Positions 25,074-33,871 are shown, numbered from the stretch's first letter. The stretch: DNA of 41,131 nucleotides from Apilactobacillus apinorum (GCF_001281175.1 NZ_KQ440396.1:649510-690640); one strand, 5' to 3'. Notes: generated by a model not told the origin, from the letters alone. Translations and numbers: made by a program.

Positions 25074-25111
25074 AAATAAAAGACCGACATTAAATGTCGG
25101 TCTTTTATTTT
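25074..25111. terminator. shared convergent terminator
   Basis: AAATAAAAGACCGACAT pairs with its complement around a TAA-containing loop; serves the secreted protein gene (+) and aldC (-). Confidence 0.87.
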
Positions 25112-25823
25112 ATTCAGCTTCACCAATCGCCTTTTGAATGTCGTCTTTTGAAAAGTCGTGATTCATGTAGTCTTTGTTATTAACTGGTAATTCTTGTTCC
25201 AACTTACTGAATTGTTGTACTTCAATATTTCCTGATTGCATTTCGAAGTCCATTACGTGACCACCCATTGAGTGATCATCAGCTAGGAAATGTAAGTGGA
25301 AGCCACCTACAGCGGCACCATTAAAGATTTGTGGTGAATAATAACCAATAATGGTTCCTTCAACATCTTCTTTTTTGAAGACGCTTTGGTTATTAGCGCA
25401 TTCCACTAATCCAGGGTATGGCTTTGGTTGTTTATTAATTGACCTAGTTTGTGCAAACTTAAATTTACCGTGGGCTTTAACTGAGAAGAAAGTATTTTCC
25501 CAATTAGTATCATCCAATACCTTCTTTTCAAAGTCGGCAGCACTTAGTGATGCATCAACATCGGTTAATGGTTTGAATGCACCTTGGTGAACATTAGCGA
25601 ATGGAACTGTGAAACCGTCTTTAACTTCATTGACGTTTCCATCACCATCAACTTGATATGCGATGCCATCTAAAATGATTAACTCACCATCTAATCCATC
25701 ACCAGTTCCGATACCAGTATCACCGTGTGATAGTAAATCAGTTAAGCTTAAGTTACCTTCAAATAATCCCGGAACTAATAATGCCAACGTTCCGTATTGA
25801 TATAATGAATCCACATTATTCAT
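25110..25823 (-). CDS. aldC: alpha-acetolactate decarboxylase
   Basis: 237 residues. The zinc site is present: His176 and His178 in GGFHLHFLADDH and His189 in GGHVMDFE. The enzyme turns alpha-acetolactate into acetoin, the step after acetolactate synthase (36474-38147 in this window). Start chosen at ATG 25823 because AAGGAG lies 9 bases upstream; the longer frame start at 25844 would place that site inside the gene. Removing acetolactate also keeps it from entering valine/leucine synthesis. Not in an operon with alsS. Confidence 0.94.
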   Translation of the reverse strand: MNNVDSLYQYGTLALLVPGLFEGNLSLTDLLSHGDTGIGTGDGLDGELIILDGIAYQVDGDGNVNEVKDGFTVPFANVHQGAFKPLTDVDASLSAADFEKKVLDDTNWENTFFSVKAHGKFKFAQTRSINKQPKPYPGLVECANNQSVFKKEDVEGTIIGYYSPQIFNGAAVGGFHLHFLADDHSMGGHVMDFEMQSGNIEVQQFSKLEQELPVNNKDYMNHDFSKDDIQKAIGEAE

Positions 25824-25895
25824 TATTGTCATCTCCTTAATCATTTATTCAAGTTTATCACAATCGATTTATTTTGGTGTAATTTAAATCTGGAT

Positions 25896-25935
25896 AAAAA
25901 AATAACCAATACTATAAAGTATCGGTTATTAATAA
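25896..25935 (-). terminator. orphan minus-strand terminator
   Basis: AATAACC(A)ATACT pairs with AGTAT(C)GGTTATT, one mismatch, and on the minus strand is followed by six U. No intact gene precedes it; it may belong to the decayed sequence at 26068-26286. Confidence 0.6.
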
Positions 25936-26015
25936 ATTGTCTATTGCGACAACTATATCTACGTAAATTAGTCTTTACTACAAAGCTTGACTTAATTAAA
26001 TATTCGATTACTAGG

Positions 26016-26043
26016 CCTCAATCATACTTATATGATATTGAGG
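26016..26043. repeat. imperfect inverted repeat
   Basis: CCTCAATCATA faces TATGATATTGAGG; the right arm has two extra bases. No T-run follows on either strand, so it is not a terminator. Confidence 0.5.
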
Positions 26044-26067
26044 TGTTGGAAGTGAGATCAATGATAA

Positions 26068-26286
26068 TTATTTAGGATATATATTGATATGAACACATGC
26101 AAGCAATTTAATTTTATAAGACTTTGCTTTTTCTGGTTTCTGGACGAGAATTAATATATCAAATTCGGGGAAATTCAATACATTGCGGATTTTATTAATA
26201 TAAGATATCAGCGCGACTTGATATTTTATACGGTTAGAGATAGTTAAATAAAAAGAGCCAGAAAAAACTAAATTAAAAGAGTTAGA
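26068..26286 (-). pseudogene. possible gene remnant
   Basis: 72 sense codons open to the stop at 26068 with no ATG, GTG or TTG near the 5' end and no ribosome binding site. The translation (for example NVLNFPEFDILILVQ and a Lys/Ile-rich tail) looks protein-like, with a minus-strand terminator downstream at 25896. No family recognised, and open frames of this size can occur by chance in AT-rich DNA. Confidence 0.2.
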
Positions 26287-26696
26287 CTAAGATGATCTCT
26301 TAAATATATATTTTAATAAAAAGTCGATGAATGAACATTAACTAGACTATAAATTATATAAGCGATTATTCTCTATAATTCCACGGCCTACCGTAGTCTT
26401 AGTTATATTAACCATTCTTACACTTTGCATTAAAAACCAATTTACAAAGATTTATCCCAATATTTTGAAGACTTCCACTCAATTGATACATCAAAAATGA
26501 GTAAACAATTAAATTACGAAATCTTCTAGGTTAGAATATAACCATTGTATATAGGTGTCAACGAAGGCAAAAATGTACATATGTATAAAAAAATCCGTTT
26601 TTATACACTATTCAAGATTAAAACGACCAAAAATTAACACCATAGTCTAAAAAATAATAAGAAATATTATTCTTATTTACATTTTTATTAAGACAT

Positions 26697-26725
26697 AAAA
26701 GAGACGTTATTATAACGTCTCTTTT
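26697..26725 (-). terminator. terminator of the aquaglyceroporin gene
   Basis: AAAAGAGACGTTA pairs with TAACGTCTCTTTT around a 3-base loop. Confidence 0.85.
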
Positions 26726-26730
26726 ATTTT

Positions 26731-27453
26731 TTATAATAGTTTTTGATAAAGAATTGTTGCAAGTAAAGCTCCTAAAATTGGAGCAACTACCGGAACCCAA
26801 CTATACTTCCAATGCGAATTTCCTTTGTTTGGAAAACGACATAATGAATGAATAATCCTTGGCGCTAAATCCCTTGCAGGATTCAACGCTGGTCCAGTAG
26901 GTCCACCGAATGAAATAACTAAACACATTACTAAAAATCCTAATCCAATGAAATCAGCACGAGGATCAACACTGTCCCTGGTCATTGCCAATGCACCCAA
27001 GACTAAAATAAATGTTCCAATGAATTCATTCACAAAACCATTAAAGTAGCTATGTGCTGCATCAATAGTTGAGAAAGTACCTAGGATACATTCATCTCCA
27101 GTTGTTTCGTCATAGTAAGGTTTGTAAGCAATTACGACTGCAATTTGACCAACTGCAGCTCCTAAAAATTGTGCAATGATGTAAAACACCGCTTCGTGCC
27201 ATGGAAACTGGTGAGTGAACGTTAATGCCAATGTCATCGCTGGATTAATTTGCGCTCCTGAAACAGTCGCAAACATTAAGGCTGGAATCATTACCCCAAT
27301 TCCATATCCCAATCCAATTAAAATCCATCCACCATGGAAACCCTTAGTTCCCTTCAATTCTACATTAGCCACAGAACCATTTCCTAAAGCCACCATAATG
27401 GCTGTTCCAATGAATTCGGCAATGCATTTAGTTAATAACGTATAATGATCCAA
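26731..27453 (-). CDS. glpF: glycerol uptake facilitator / aquaporin (MIP family)
   Basis: 240 residues, six membrane helices and two half-helices. Both NPA motifs are intact: INPAMT in the first half and LNPARD in the second; the Asp after the second NPA-R is typical of glycerol-conducting members, which in lactobacilli also pass water, lactic acid and dihydroxyacetone. I place the start at TTG 27453 because AGGGGA lies 8 bases upstream; the ATG at 27471 has no ribosome binding site. The usual partner glpK is not in this window. Confidence 0.9.
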   Translation of the reverse strand: MDHYTLLTKCIAEFIGTAIMVALGNGSVANVELKGTKGFHGGWILIGLGYGIGVMIPALMFATVSGAQINPAMTLALTFTHQFPWHEAVFYIIAQFLGAAVGQIAVVIAYKPYYDETTGDECILGTFSTIDAAHSYFNGFVNEFIGTFILVLGALAMTRDSVDPRADFIGLGFLVMCLVISFGGPTGPALNPARDLAPRIIHSLCRFPNKGNSHWKYSWVPVVAPILGALLATILYQKLL

Positions 27454-27929
27454 ATTTCTATCCCCTATCATATTATTATCGACTTATGTCGACTATCATT
27501 GTCTACGTTTCCATCAAATTCACTTGCTCTTAAAACTAGATATTCTCAGCAATCTTTTTTTGGCATACAAAAAAGGGTTATAAAGTCTTGATTCGATTTA
27601 ATAAACCTTCAGTCATAATATCTATTTCAATGTTTATGTATTTCTTGCCGTTATTAAGTCGTGGTAAAACCGTGTCTTATTCACAGTGATCAAGTTGAAA
27701 ATGAGCTGCTAAAGAAGAATCTACCTAACATATCAAGACCACTTTAGCAAATATGATTATATGGCGAATATGGATTTTTTTCAACATCAATAATAAATAT
27801 TTAATTATTAAAAACAATATTTTTCAAAAACGTTGATTTGTAGCCAATACATTGGAGGAGCATCTTTTTACTTTTTGTCACTTTATATAAAAATTATTTA
27901 TCATTCTTAAATTTCTCATAATAAGTATA

Positions 27930-27950
27930 GATAAATTTAATAAATTTATC
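27930..27950. promoter_or_regulatory. perfect 21-bp palindrome, candidate TetR-family operator
   Basis: GATAAATTTA, a central A, then TAAATTTATC: ten perfect base pairs per arm. It lies 11 bases upstream of the -35 of the regulator gene at 28065, the usual place for an autoregulatory site. AT-rich palindromes can be chance, so moderate confidence. Confidence 0.5.
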
Positions 27951-27961
27951 CAAATCTTAAA

Positions 27962-27989
27962 TTTTCATTTGAAGAATCGATACTATAAT
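27962..27989 (+). promoter_or_regulatory. promoter of the TetR-family gene
   Basis: TTTTCA, 16 bases, then perfect TATAAT (27984-27989). It implies a 5' untranslated leader of about 70 bases. Confidence 0.5.
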
Positions 27990-28064
27990 GTATATGTGGG
28001 AATAATAAATTAAAAAAATATATAAAAATTCGATAAACATTATGAACAAAGGAGATGAACAATT

Positions 28065-28634
28065 ATGATCATTAGAAGTAAATCAAAGAAAAAAATTGTT
28101 ATGTCCTTTTTGAACCTTTCAGCTCATCAAGACATCAACACTCTTAGCACAAACGACATCATTGATAATGCAAATATTTCTAGAGGAACTTTCTATAATC
28201 ATTTTAAAAACAAAATTGACATTGTTAACTTTATGGAAGAATCAATTAGTGAATCTTTAGATGAACAATTTGAAAATGTAGATAAAGAATATTCAAACTT
28301 CTTTTACATTTTAACTGAAAATGTTTTTCCAATTGTTTATGAAGACAGAGAGTACATTAAAGTATTATATAAATTTTATGAACCCCAACTATTTGAATTC
28401 TTACAAACTCATTATGAAAAATTCTTAATTCCTTACTTTGAACATTATGACGAAAAGGAACTAGGAATTCCTAAATATTTCACATTAACATTTTTCTTTA
28501 GAGTAATCTTAGATGCAATCATGGCTTGGATATCACAACCAATTCCAATTGCTCCATCTGAATTCAAAAAAATATTCTATAAATTAATCAATAATTCAAT
28601 GACAGAAATTTGCGGAATTGTAATTAGAGAGTAG
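28065..28634 (+). CDS. TetR/AcrR family transcriptional regulator
   Basis: 189 residues. N-terminal TetR helix-turn-helix: LSTNDIIDNANISRGTFYNHFKNK at about residues 27-50, with the family's FYxHFxxK end. The C-terminal ligand domain is helical and rich in Phe, Tyr and acidic residues, as in the small lactobacillus members of the group (TetR_C_7-like). AAAGGAG lies 10 bases before the ATG. It probably controls itself through the palindrome upstream; the far neighbour glpF is divergent and 590 bases away. Ligand unknown. Confidence 0.9.
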   Translation: MIIRSKSKKKIVMSFLNLSAHQDINTLSTNDIIDNANISRGTFYNHFKNKIDIVNFMEESISESLDEQFENVDKEYSNFFYILTENVFPIVYEDREYIKVLYKFYEPQLFEFLQTHYEKFLIPYFEHYDEKELGIPKYFTLTFFFRVILDAIMAWISQPIPIAPSEFKKIFYKLINNSMTEICGIVIRE

Positions 28635-28639
28635 TTAAG

Positions 28640-28661
28640 GAGTCGATGGGACTCTTTTTTT
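28640..28661 (+). terminator. terminator of the TetR-family gene
   Basis: GAGTC/GACTC stem with a GATGG loop and seven T. Confidence 0.75.
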
Positions 28662-28755
28662 ATACATAAAATTCAACATTATAGCCGTTAATCATTGATA
28701 TTTGGCCCCCATTCGAATTAAAATGAAGGTATCGAAATAATTAAGGAGAACGATT

Positions 28756-29355
28756 ATGAAAAAAGTTTTATCAATCTCACTTGCGTTGTTAACATCAATT
28801 CTAATCCTTAGCGCTTGTGGTAAGAAAAATGCTGATGATCACAAGACCATTTCAGCACCTAAGCCTACCCTATCTGATGCGCTAAATACATCCGGAATTT
28901 CTCTGGAAAAATATGACCAAATCAAATACACTAGCCAACAATTAAACGGTGGTGACAGTACTAAGAAAATCATGAGTATCTTAGGCAAACCCACTTCTTC
29001 TAAGCAAACTAAGCTTACTAATAACGATTCCGCCACCCAATACACTTGGCAAATGGGTGGGAACGCTCAGCTTCAATACATCTTTGCTATCATTTACAAG
29101 GATAAAGTATTGAGTAAAGGTTTCCAACAAAATACTAATTCAAAAATCGTAAGCAAGACCAAAATTAAAACTTTGACAAACTCAATGACTTTCAAAGAAA
29201 TTAAAGATAAGCTGGGCGATCCTCTATCTGAACAAGTATCAGATGGTGTTGCCTTTATGACATACCAAACTGATAAAAATAATCACGCATGTAATTTAAC
29301 GTTTAGTAACAATAAACTAAGTAAAACTGAATTTGTCACTTTAAGTAGTAACTAA
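28756..29355 (+). CDS. DUF3862-like lipoprotein with two BLIP-type repeats
   Basis: 199 residues. Lipobox LSAC at about Cys21. The mature part has two related units of about 65 residues: ISLEKYDQIK...ILGKPTSS...YTWQM and KTLTNSMTFKEIKDKLGDPLSEQ...MTYQT. The LG-x-P turn and the following strands match the DUF3862/SmpA-OmlA (BLIP-like) fold found in many lactobacillus lipoproteins. Function unknown. AAGGAG lies 7 bases before the ATG. Single gene between terminators. Confidence 0.82.
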   Translation: MKKVLSISLALLTSILILSACGKKNADDHKTISAPKPTLSDALNTSGISLEKYDQIKYTSQQLNGGDSTKKIMSILGKPTSSKQTKLTNNDSATQYTWQMGGNAQLQYIFAIIYKDKVLSKGFQQNTNSKIVSKTKIKTLTNSMTFKEIKDKLGDPLSEQVSDGVAFMTYQTDKNNHACNLTFSNNKLSKTEFVTLSSN

Positions 29356-29391
29356 AAAAAGGAACTGATTTAATAGATCAGTTCCTTTTTT
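29356..29391. terminator. shared convergent terminator
   Basis: AAAAAGGAACTGAT pairs with ATCAGTTCCTTTTT around a 7-base loop. Confidence 0.87.
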
Positions 29392-29671
29392 ACATAATAT
29401 CGATGTAACCATCTTCTCTAAGTGCGTCTAAGGTTTCTAGTAGTTCATCATTACCCATGTTGTTAAGTTGCTTTAAATATTGTTCTTCATAAGTATCAAT
29501 TAAATCATCGAAATATGACTTAATTGTCTTAGGTTCTAATTGACGATACATTCGAATCTTGTCCTCAGGTTTTCGCAGGTCGAATTGATAGTATTGTTGG
29601 AATTTTTGTACATACCAAGCTCCCTTAATCTTGGCTTGATAGGTCATAATTCGCTCATTAGTCCAATACAT
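29390..29671 (-). CDS. small cytoplasmic protein, unknown
   Basis: 93 residues from ATG 29671 (GAGGTG 6 bases upstream); a GTG at 29680 lies inside that site. Helical, no membrane segment. It is rich in Tyr, Gln and charged residues (WYVQKFQQYYQFDLRKPEDKI, EEQYLKQLNNMGNDELLETL). No domain recognised. Stands alone. Confidence 0.65.
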   Translation of the reverse strand: MYWTNERIMTYQAKIKGAWYVQKFQQYYQFDLRKPEDKIRMYRQLEPKTIKSYFDDLIDTYEEQYLKQLNNMGNDELLETLDALREDGYIDIM

Positions 29672-29758
29672 ATAAATCACCTCGTTTATCGATGCATTAG
29701 AATCAATTATATAACAAATTAAAATTAGATGAAAATACGATTGAACTAATTAATATGA

Positions 29759-30793
29759 TTACTTTTGACCGCGTTCATAAGATGCATTAAAAGCCGTAAA
29801 TTCTTTATCATGTAATTCTTTGGCAGCATCATTTAACCAATTGGTATTTCTTAATAATGTACGACCTTGCATAATCAAATCCGCTTGGTTGTTTTGTAAG
29901 ATGTATTCTGCTAAACCTGGATTATCTAGTAATCCAACTGTAGAAACGTCAATATCAATTGCTTTCTTTAATTCAGTCGCAAATCGTGTTTGGTATCCAT
30001 CATGAACCGGGAAGTTCGGACCAATTGGTAATAATCCACCAGTTGAGACATCAATTAATTTGACCTTAAGATCTTCTAACCAACGACCGATTTGTTGCCA
30101 ATCTTGAATTGAATTTTCATTTCCTTCACCGGCATAGTCAGTTAGTGATAAACGAACCCAAATTGGGCCAGCAAAGTTGGCTTGAACTGCTTCAATTACT
30201 TGTCTAACGATTCTGAAGCGATTTTCTAAACTTCCACCATATTCATCATTACGATGGTTAGTAGCTGGTGATAAGAATTGATTCAATAGATATCCATGTG
30301 CTCCATGAACTTCTAGCATATCTACCCCTGCATCAGCTGCGCGTTTTGCAGCTGCACCGAATTCAGCAACAATTTTATTAATATCTTCTACGGATAATTC
30401 AACAGGAGTTTGACTGTTTTCATCAAATGCAATTGGACTTGGAGCAACTGGAGAATTTTCATCAGCTGCTTTTCTACCCGCATGATTTAATTGAATTCCT
30501 ACTTTTGTTCCTAAGTAGTGTAGAGAATCAATCAAACGTTTATATTCAGAAACTTGACTGTCATCCCACAAGCCTAAATCATTATTACTAATACGACCTC
30601 TAGGATCGACTGCAGTAGATTCAGTAATAATTAGTCCCACTTTACTAATCGCGCGCATGCCGTAGTGGGCAAAATGAAATGGAGTTGGAATTCCATCTTC
30701 TCTTTTCACCTCATAAGTACACATTGGTGACATTACAACACGGTTAGCTAGTTGTAATCCACCTACTTCTGCTGGTGATAATAATTTCGACAT
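29759..30793 (-). CDS. namA: NADH:flavin oxidoreductase, old yellow enzyme family (NamA/YqjM-like)
   Basis: 344 residues from ATG 30793 (GAGAGGAAG about 8 bases upstream). An FMN TIM barrel: RVVMSPMCTYE with the Cys of the YqjM group, IQLNHAGRKA, EVHGAHGYLLNQFLSP with substrate- and FMN-binding residues, and NHRNDEYGGSLENR. It reduces activated C=C bonds using NADPH and may protect against electrophiles. Full length. No operon partner; the 84-residue gene upstream has its own terminator. Confidence 0.93.
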   Translation of the reverse strand: MSKLLSPAEVGGLQLANRVVMSPMCTYEVKREDGIPTPFHFAHYGMRAISKVGLIITESTAVDPRGRISNNDLGLWDDSQVSEYKRLIDSLHYLGTKVGIQLNHAGRKAADENSPVAPSPIAFDENSQTPVELSVEDINKIVAEFGAAAKRAADAGVDMLEVHGAHGYLLNQFLSPATNHRNDEYGGSLENRFRIVRQVIEAVQANFAGPIWVRLSLTDYAGEGNENSIQDWQQIGRWLEDLKVKLIDVSTGGLLPIGPNFPVHDGYQTRFATELKKAIDIDVSTVGLLDNPGLAEYILQNNQADLIMQGRTLLRNTNWLNDAAKELHDKEFTAFNASYERGQK

Positions 30794-30856
30794 TGTCATC
30801 TTCCTCTCACTTATTTAATGTAAGTTATTATACACGTCCATTTTTTCTTTCCAAAA

Positions 30857-30887
30857 GAAAAAGCATTCCTTTTTCAGGAATGCTTAT
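30857..30887 (-). terminator. terminator of the 84-residue protein gene
   Basis: AAGCATTCCT/AGGAATGCTT stem with a 5-base loop, U-rich on the minus strand. Confidence 0.82.
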
Positions 30888-31138
30888 TTTGTTAATGCCT
30901 TCATCGCATTATTAAAACAGTCTAGTGAACAATTAATTTCACCTTTGATAATTCTAAATTTACGGTCGATGTATTCTTGCGTAATTTCAGCTCTATCTGT
31001 TTGGTTTAAATATTCAACTAAATGATCAATATCTCTAATCACATTGCTATCACGATTAGTACCGTCTAGCGCGTTAATAATATGTGAACGAGTTCTTTTA
31101 AGTGTTAGTAGTGTTTCATCAATTTGTGCTTGTTCCAT
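30884..31138 (-). CDS. small helical protein, unknown
   Basis: 84 residues, probably three helices, no membrane segment. The two cysteines sit close together near the C-terminus (EINCSLDCFNN). Size and helix pattern recall CsoR-type metal regulators, but the His/Cys ligand pattern is not there. Good AGGT-containing ribosome binding site. It lies between an MFS exporter and an old yellow enzyme, all on the minus strand but with separate terminators. Confidence 0.68.
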   Translation of the reverse strand: MEQAQIDETLLTLKRTRSHIINALDGTNRDSNVIRDIDHLVEYLNQTDRAEITQEYIDRKFRIIKGEINCSLDCFNNAMKALTK

Positions 31139-31202
31139 AATTATCTACCTCCACGATTGTTATCTAATTAATTATAATGACAATTCAGGAATCGACAACT
31201 AT

Positions 31203-32435
31203 TTAGTTCTTATCCGTTTCAATTGATTTAATATTCTTACGGACTAGGAATAAATTAATTCCCGCTAAGATGGTTGTGGCAATAAAGACACCACGATAAC
31301 CACCAATCAATACCACCGCTGAACCAATCATCGGACCAGTCACGTTACCGGCTGCTTGGAAACTTTGATTCCAACTAAAGACCTGACTAATTCGATCATG
31401 TGGACTATATTTAGCCAAAATAGCTTGAACAGTTGGTAGTAATGCGGCATCAGATATCCCGATAAAGAAACGCAGTGTTCCTAATTCCCAGACATTTTGC
31501 GCAAACGTGGTTAAGAAGAAAATTCCCATTGAGAAAACTAATCCAAACTTCAATATTTGATGTGAACCAATCCTGTCTCCCAATCGACCAAAGAACGGCG
31601 CAATTGATACCATCGCCACCCCGTTAATCGCTTGAATAATTCCGGCGGTTAACGCAATGTTAGTAGATGTTGGATCTAGTTGTTTAACGTACAAACTCAA
31701 AATTGGTGAAATTGAGTTATTTGTCGCTTGAATAAATAAAGTGGTTAAAAACATCCCGAATAAAATTTGCTTAGTGGGAATCCCGGATAAGAAATGTGGT
31801 TGTTTTTCACCCTTCTTACGTTCGATTGGCTTAAAGTTTTCATGAACAAAGAAAACACTTAAGAAGAACGCAGTTAGCATCGCAATCCCTGTAATCAAGA
31901 AGGTATAACGATAACCAAAAGTATCAGCGATTAATCCTCCAATCATTGGACCAATCAATGTCCCAGAAACGTTTCCAGTCGCTAATTTACCAGAAGCGTG
32001 TCCGACATGATCCTTAGGAGTTTCTGCCGCAACTAAAGCATTTGCATTACTAATGAATCCTGAGAAGATTCCTTGCAATAGTCTTAACACAATTAGTTGC
32101 CATGCACTGGTAACTAAACTCATTGAACCAATCACAATTGCCATCCCTAAAGATGCACGTAGTAACATGGGCTTTCTACCATATTTATCAGCCAGGATTC
32201 CCCAAAGTGGTGATACTACCATCTTAACTAAAAATGGTGCGGCAAATGCCATTCCACTTAGAATTGAAACCTGTTCCGTACTATAGTTACCCAATTGTCC
32301 AATAAACAAAGCAATGAATGGGCTAATACAACTAAACCCAATCCCTGCTATAAAGTTACCAAACCATAAAACATTCAAGTTTTGTTTCCAATTAATCGCT
32401 CGATCACCCAAGGGTGAACTCATCTCCTTATACAT
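31203..32435 (-). CDS. MFS multidrug-type exporter (DHA1 family)
   Basis: 410 residues, 12 membrane helices. Motif A in loop 2-3 is clear (PLWGILADKYGRKPML) and is repeated in the second half (PFFGRLGDRIGSHQIL); motif C-like GPMIGGLIADTFGYR marks it as an antiporter. It probably expels drugs or sugar-like compounds with protons. Start uncertain: ATG 32435 has no site upstream, while AAGGAG lies inside the first codons and would suit a TTG at 32411. Substrate unknown. Confidence 0.9.
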   Translation of the reverse strand: MYKEMSSPLGDRAINWKQNLNVLWFGNFIAGIGFSCISPFIALFIGQLGNYSTEQVSILSGMAFAAPFLVKMVVSPLWGILADKYGRKPMLLRASLGMAIVIGSMSLVTSAWQLIVLRLLQGIFSGFISNANALVAAETPKDHVGHASGKLATGNVSGTLIGPMIGGLIADTFGYRYTFLITGIAMLTAFFLSVFFVHENFKPIERKKGEKQPHFLSGIPTKQILFGMFLTTLFIQATNNSISPILSLYVKQLDPTSTNIALTAGIIQAINGVAMVSIAPFFGRLGDRIGSHQILKFGLVFSMGIFFLTTFAQNVWELGTLRFFIGISDAALLPTVQAILAKYSPHDRISQVFSWNQSFQAAGNVTGPMIGSAVVLIGGYRGVFIATTILAGINLFLVRKNIKSIETDKN

Positions 32436-32584
32436 GATTTATTTATGACATAATTAAAAATTATAACACTTATCCAAATTCATGAGAATTATTAAGTAAT
32501 TATTAAGATTAAGCAAATTTAATTGGTATTTAATTATCATTGTGATAACATTACTTAAAATAATTTTTAATATGGGAGGAAATC

Positions 32585-32815
32585 ATGCAAGCTGTTCAAC
32601 ACACCCAAAGCTTTTTTATGCTATTTGCATACGGTGTTTTTCTATTTGGAGCAATCTGTATGGGATTAGGTTGGTTCTTCTTTAAACTTCGTGCAATGGC
32701 AAATAAACCTGCCTGGGACGGAATTGGCGGAAAGCTAATTCGCTTTGGTGCAGTCATCGTGGTAATCGGTATCATTTTAGTTGCCGCCGCTATTTATTTA
32801 TTAGGAACTAGATAG
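32585..32815 (+). CDS. small two-helix membrane protein
   Basis: 76 residues: two long membrane helices joined by a basic loop (KLRAMANKPAWDGIGGK). A strong GGGAGG site precedes the ATG. Eleven bases separate its stop from the next gene, a secreted SEC10/CAP-like protein, so they form an operon. No family recognised. Confidence 0.78.
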   Translation: MQAVQHTQSFFMLFAYGVFLFGAICMGLGWFFFKLRAMANKPAWDGIGGKLIRFGAVIVVIGIILVAAAIYLLGTR

Positions 32816-32826
32816 GAGATATAATT

Positions 32827-33861
32827 ATGAATAAATTTTTTAAAACAATAGCTTTATCAACTTTAGTAGCTACAACATTCTCTACTTCTGTTTTAACAGT
32901 AAGTGCTAATACGAAAAGTACCAGTACTTCCGAAAACGCATTAATTACTAAATTTAAACAACAAACTACTGATGATGCAATTATTGCTACCAAAAAATCC
33001 ATCAGCAAATTAACTCAGGATGATTTAAACAACTTCATTCCTACAGAAGCTATTAAAACAAGTGGTAACACAGTTACTGATCCTGGATCTGATGCTAACT
33101 TTGTTACTAAAATTAATTATAAAGCAACAAAAAATCCCAAAAATGTAATTAAACTTCCAAAGGGATATACAATTAAAGCACTTAAATCTGTAGCTAATGG
33201 AAAAAATGTTTCTAACCGTAATCTACAAATTAAATTTGGTAAAATTGGTCTAAACGGTTTAGTAATCAATTCATTTACACCAAGTAAAAAGGATTTAAGC
33301 CGTGAAGTAAACTTAAACAAAATTACTTACGCTCAATCAAAAGAACTAACTAAATTTGCTCTAAGTATTTTAAACCCTGCCATCAAACAAGCTAAGGGAA
33401 TTAAATATAAAGCATCATCAAACACTATTAAGGCCGCTCAAGCGTATGCAGATGTTTACAGTAAAGATAACTGGAACAATACGGGCAAAAAGACAGGTCA
33501 TGATTCAAAAGCTCAAAAATTAATTTCTAAGAAATTTAATATTTCTGATGTTGCCGAAGAAAACTACAGTGATAACCCTTCATTCGCTCTAACTAGTACT
33601 AAAATCAAAAAGCGTTTTGTATCAATGGCTGCCTTAAAGCATGCTGTTTACAATTCAATCGCTCTTCAACTATTTGAGGACGGACCATCATACTGGGGTC
33701 ACGCTAGTGCATTAATGAATCTAGACATTCATAAAAAGTACCAACCAAACTACTTCGCTGTTTCATTCGATAAATTTGGTGGAATTCACTTTTTCATGGT
33801 TCCCCACAACAAATTAGTTAACAAACAATATGTTGTTGGTAATACTATTGATGTAAAATAA
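32827..33861 (+). CDS. secreted SEC10/PgrA-CAP-like surface protein
   Basis: 344 residues with a signal peptide (to about VSANT). The C-terminal 160 residues resemble the SEC10/PgrA surface-exclusion domain of lactobacilli: KAAQAYADVYSKDNWNNTGKK, a predicted helical core, and LFEDGPSYWGHASALMNLD, with the WGHA turn that is the family's best mark, then HFFMVPHNK. No LPXTG, so it is free or held by other means. Role unknown; proteins of this type lie on the cell surface. Coupled to the small membrane protein gene upstream. Confidence 0.8.
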   Translation: MNKFFKTIALSTLVATTFSTSVLTVSANTKSTSTSENALITKFKQQTTDDAIIATKKSISKLTQDDLNNFIPTEAIKTSGNTVTDPGSDANFVTKINYKATKNPKNVIKLPKGYTIKALKSVANGKNVSNRNLQIKFGKIGLNGLVINSFTPSKKDLSREVNLNKITYAQSKELTKFALSILNPAIKQAKGIKYKASSNTIKAAQAYADVYSKDNWNNTGKKTGHDSKAQKLISKKFNISDVAEENYSDNPSFALTSTKIKKRFVSMAALKHAVYNSIALQLFEDGPSYWGHASALMNLDIHKKYQPNYFAVSFDKFGGIHFFMVPHNKLVNKQYVVGNTIDVK

Positions 33862-33871
33862 AGATAAATCA

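Larger units (their letters stand above)
25936..26696. other. 760-base AT-rich gap with likely decayed sequence
   Basis: Long for this window. No intact gene. It holds an inverted repeat (26016-26043), an open minus-strand frame without start (26068-26286), and an open plus-strand frame of 53 codons without start (26342-26500). In-frame stops break up any extension. Best read as the remains of one or more lost genes, or as an unrecognised non-coding transcript closed by the terminator at 25896. Confidence 0.45.
27472..28064. other. 590-base AT-rich gap between glpF and the tetR-type gene
   Basis: Divergent promoter region. A small palindrome TCGAC-TTAT-GTCGA (27479-27492) lies just upstream of glpF. 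On the minus strand, 27582-27780 can be read as one frame broken by two stops with protein-like stretches such as LAAHFQLDH and KYINIEIDIMTEGLLNRI, but no family is recognised. A perfect 21-bp palindrome and a promoter for the regulator gene are listed separately. Confidence 0.45.

Noticed and set aside
26016-26043. Inverted repeat as a terminator
   Set aside because: No U-run follows on either strand.
26342-26500. 53-codon plus-strand open frame ending at 26500
   Set aside because: No start codon or ribosome binding site, and an antisense frame is also open there; not enough to call a gene.
30884-31138. CsoR/RcnR-type metal regulator
   Set aside because: Size and helices fit, but the conserved Cys-His-Cys ligands and the LKRIEGQV-type start are missing.
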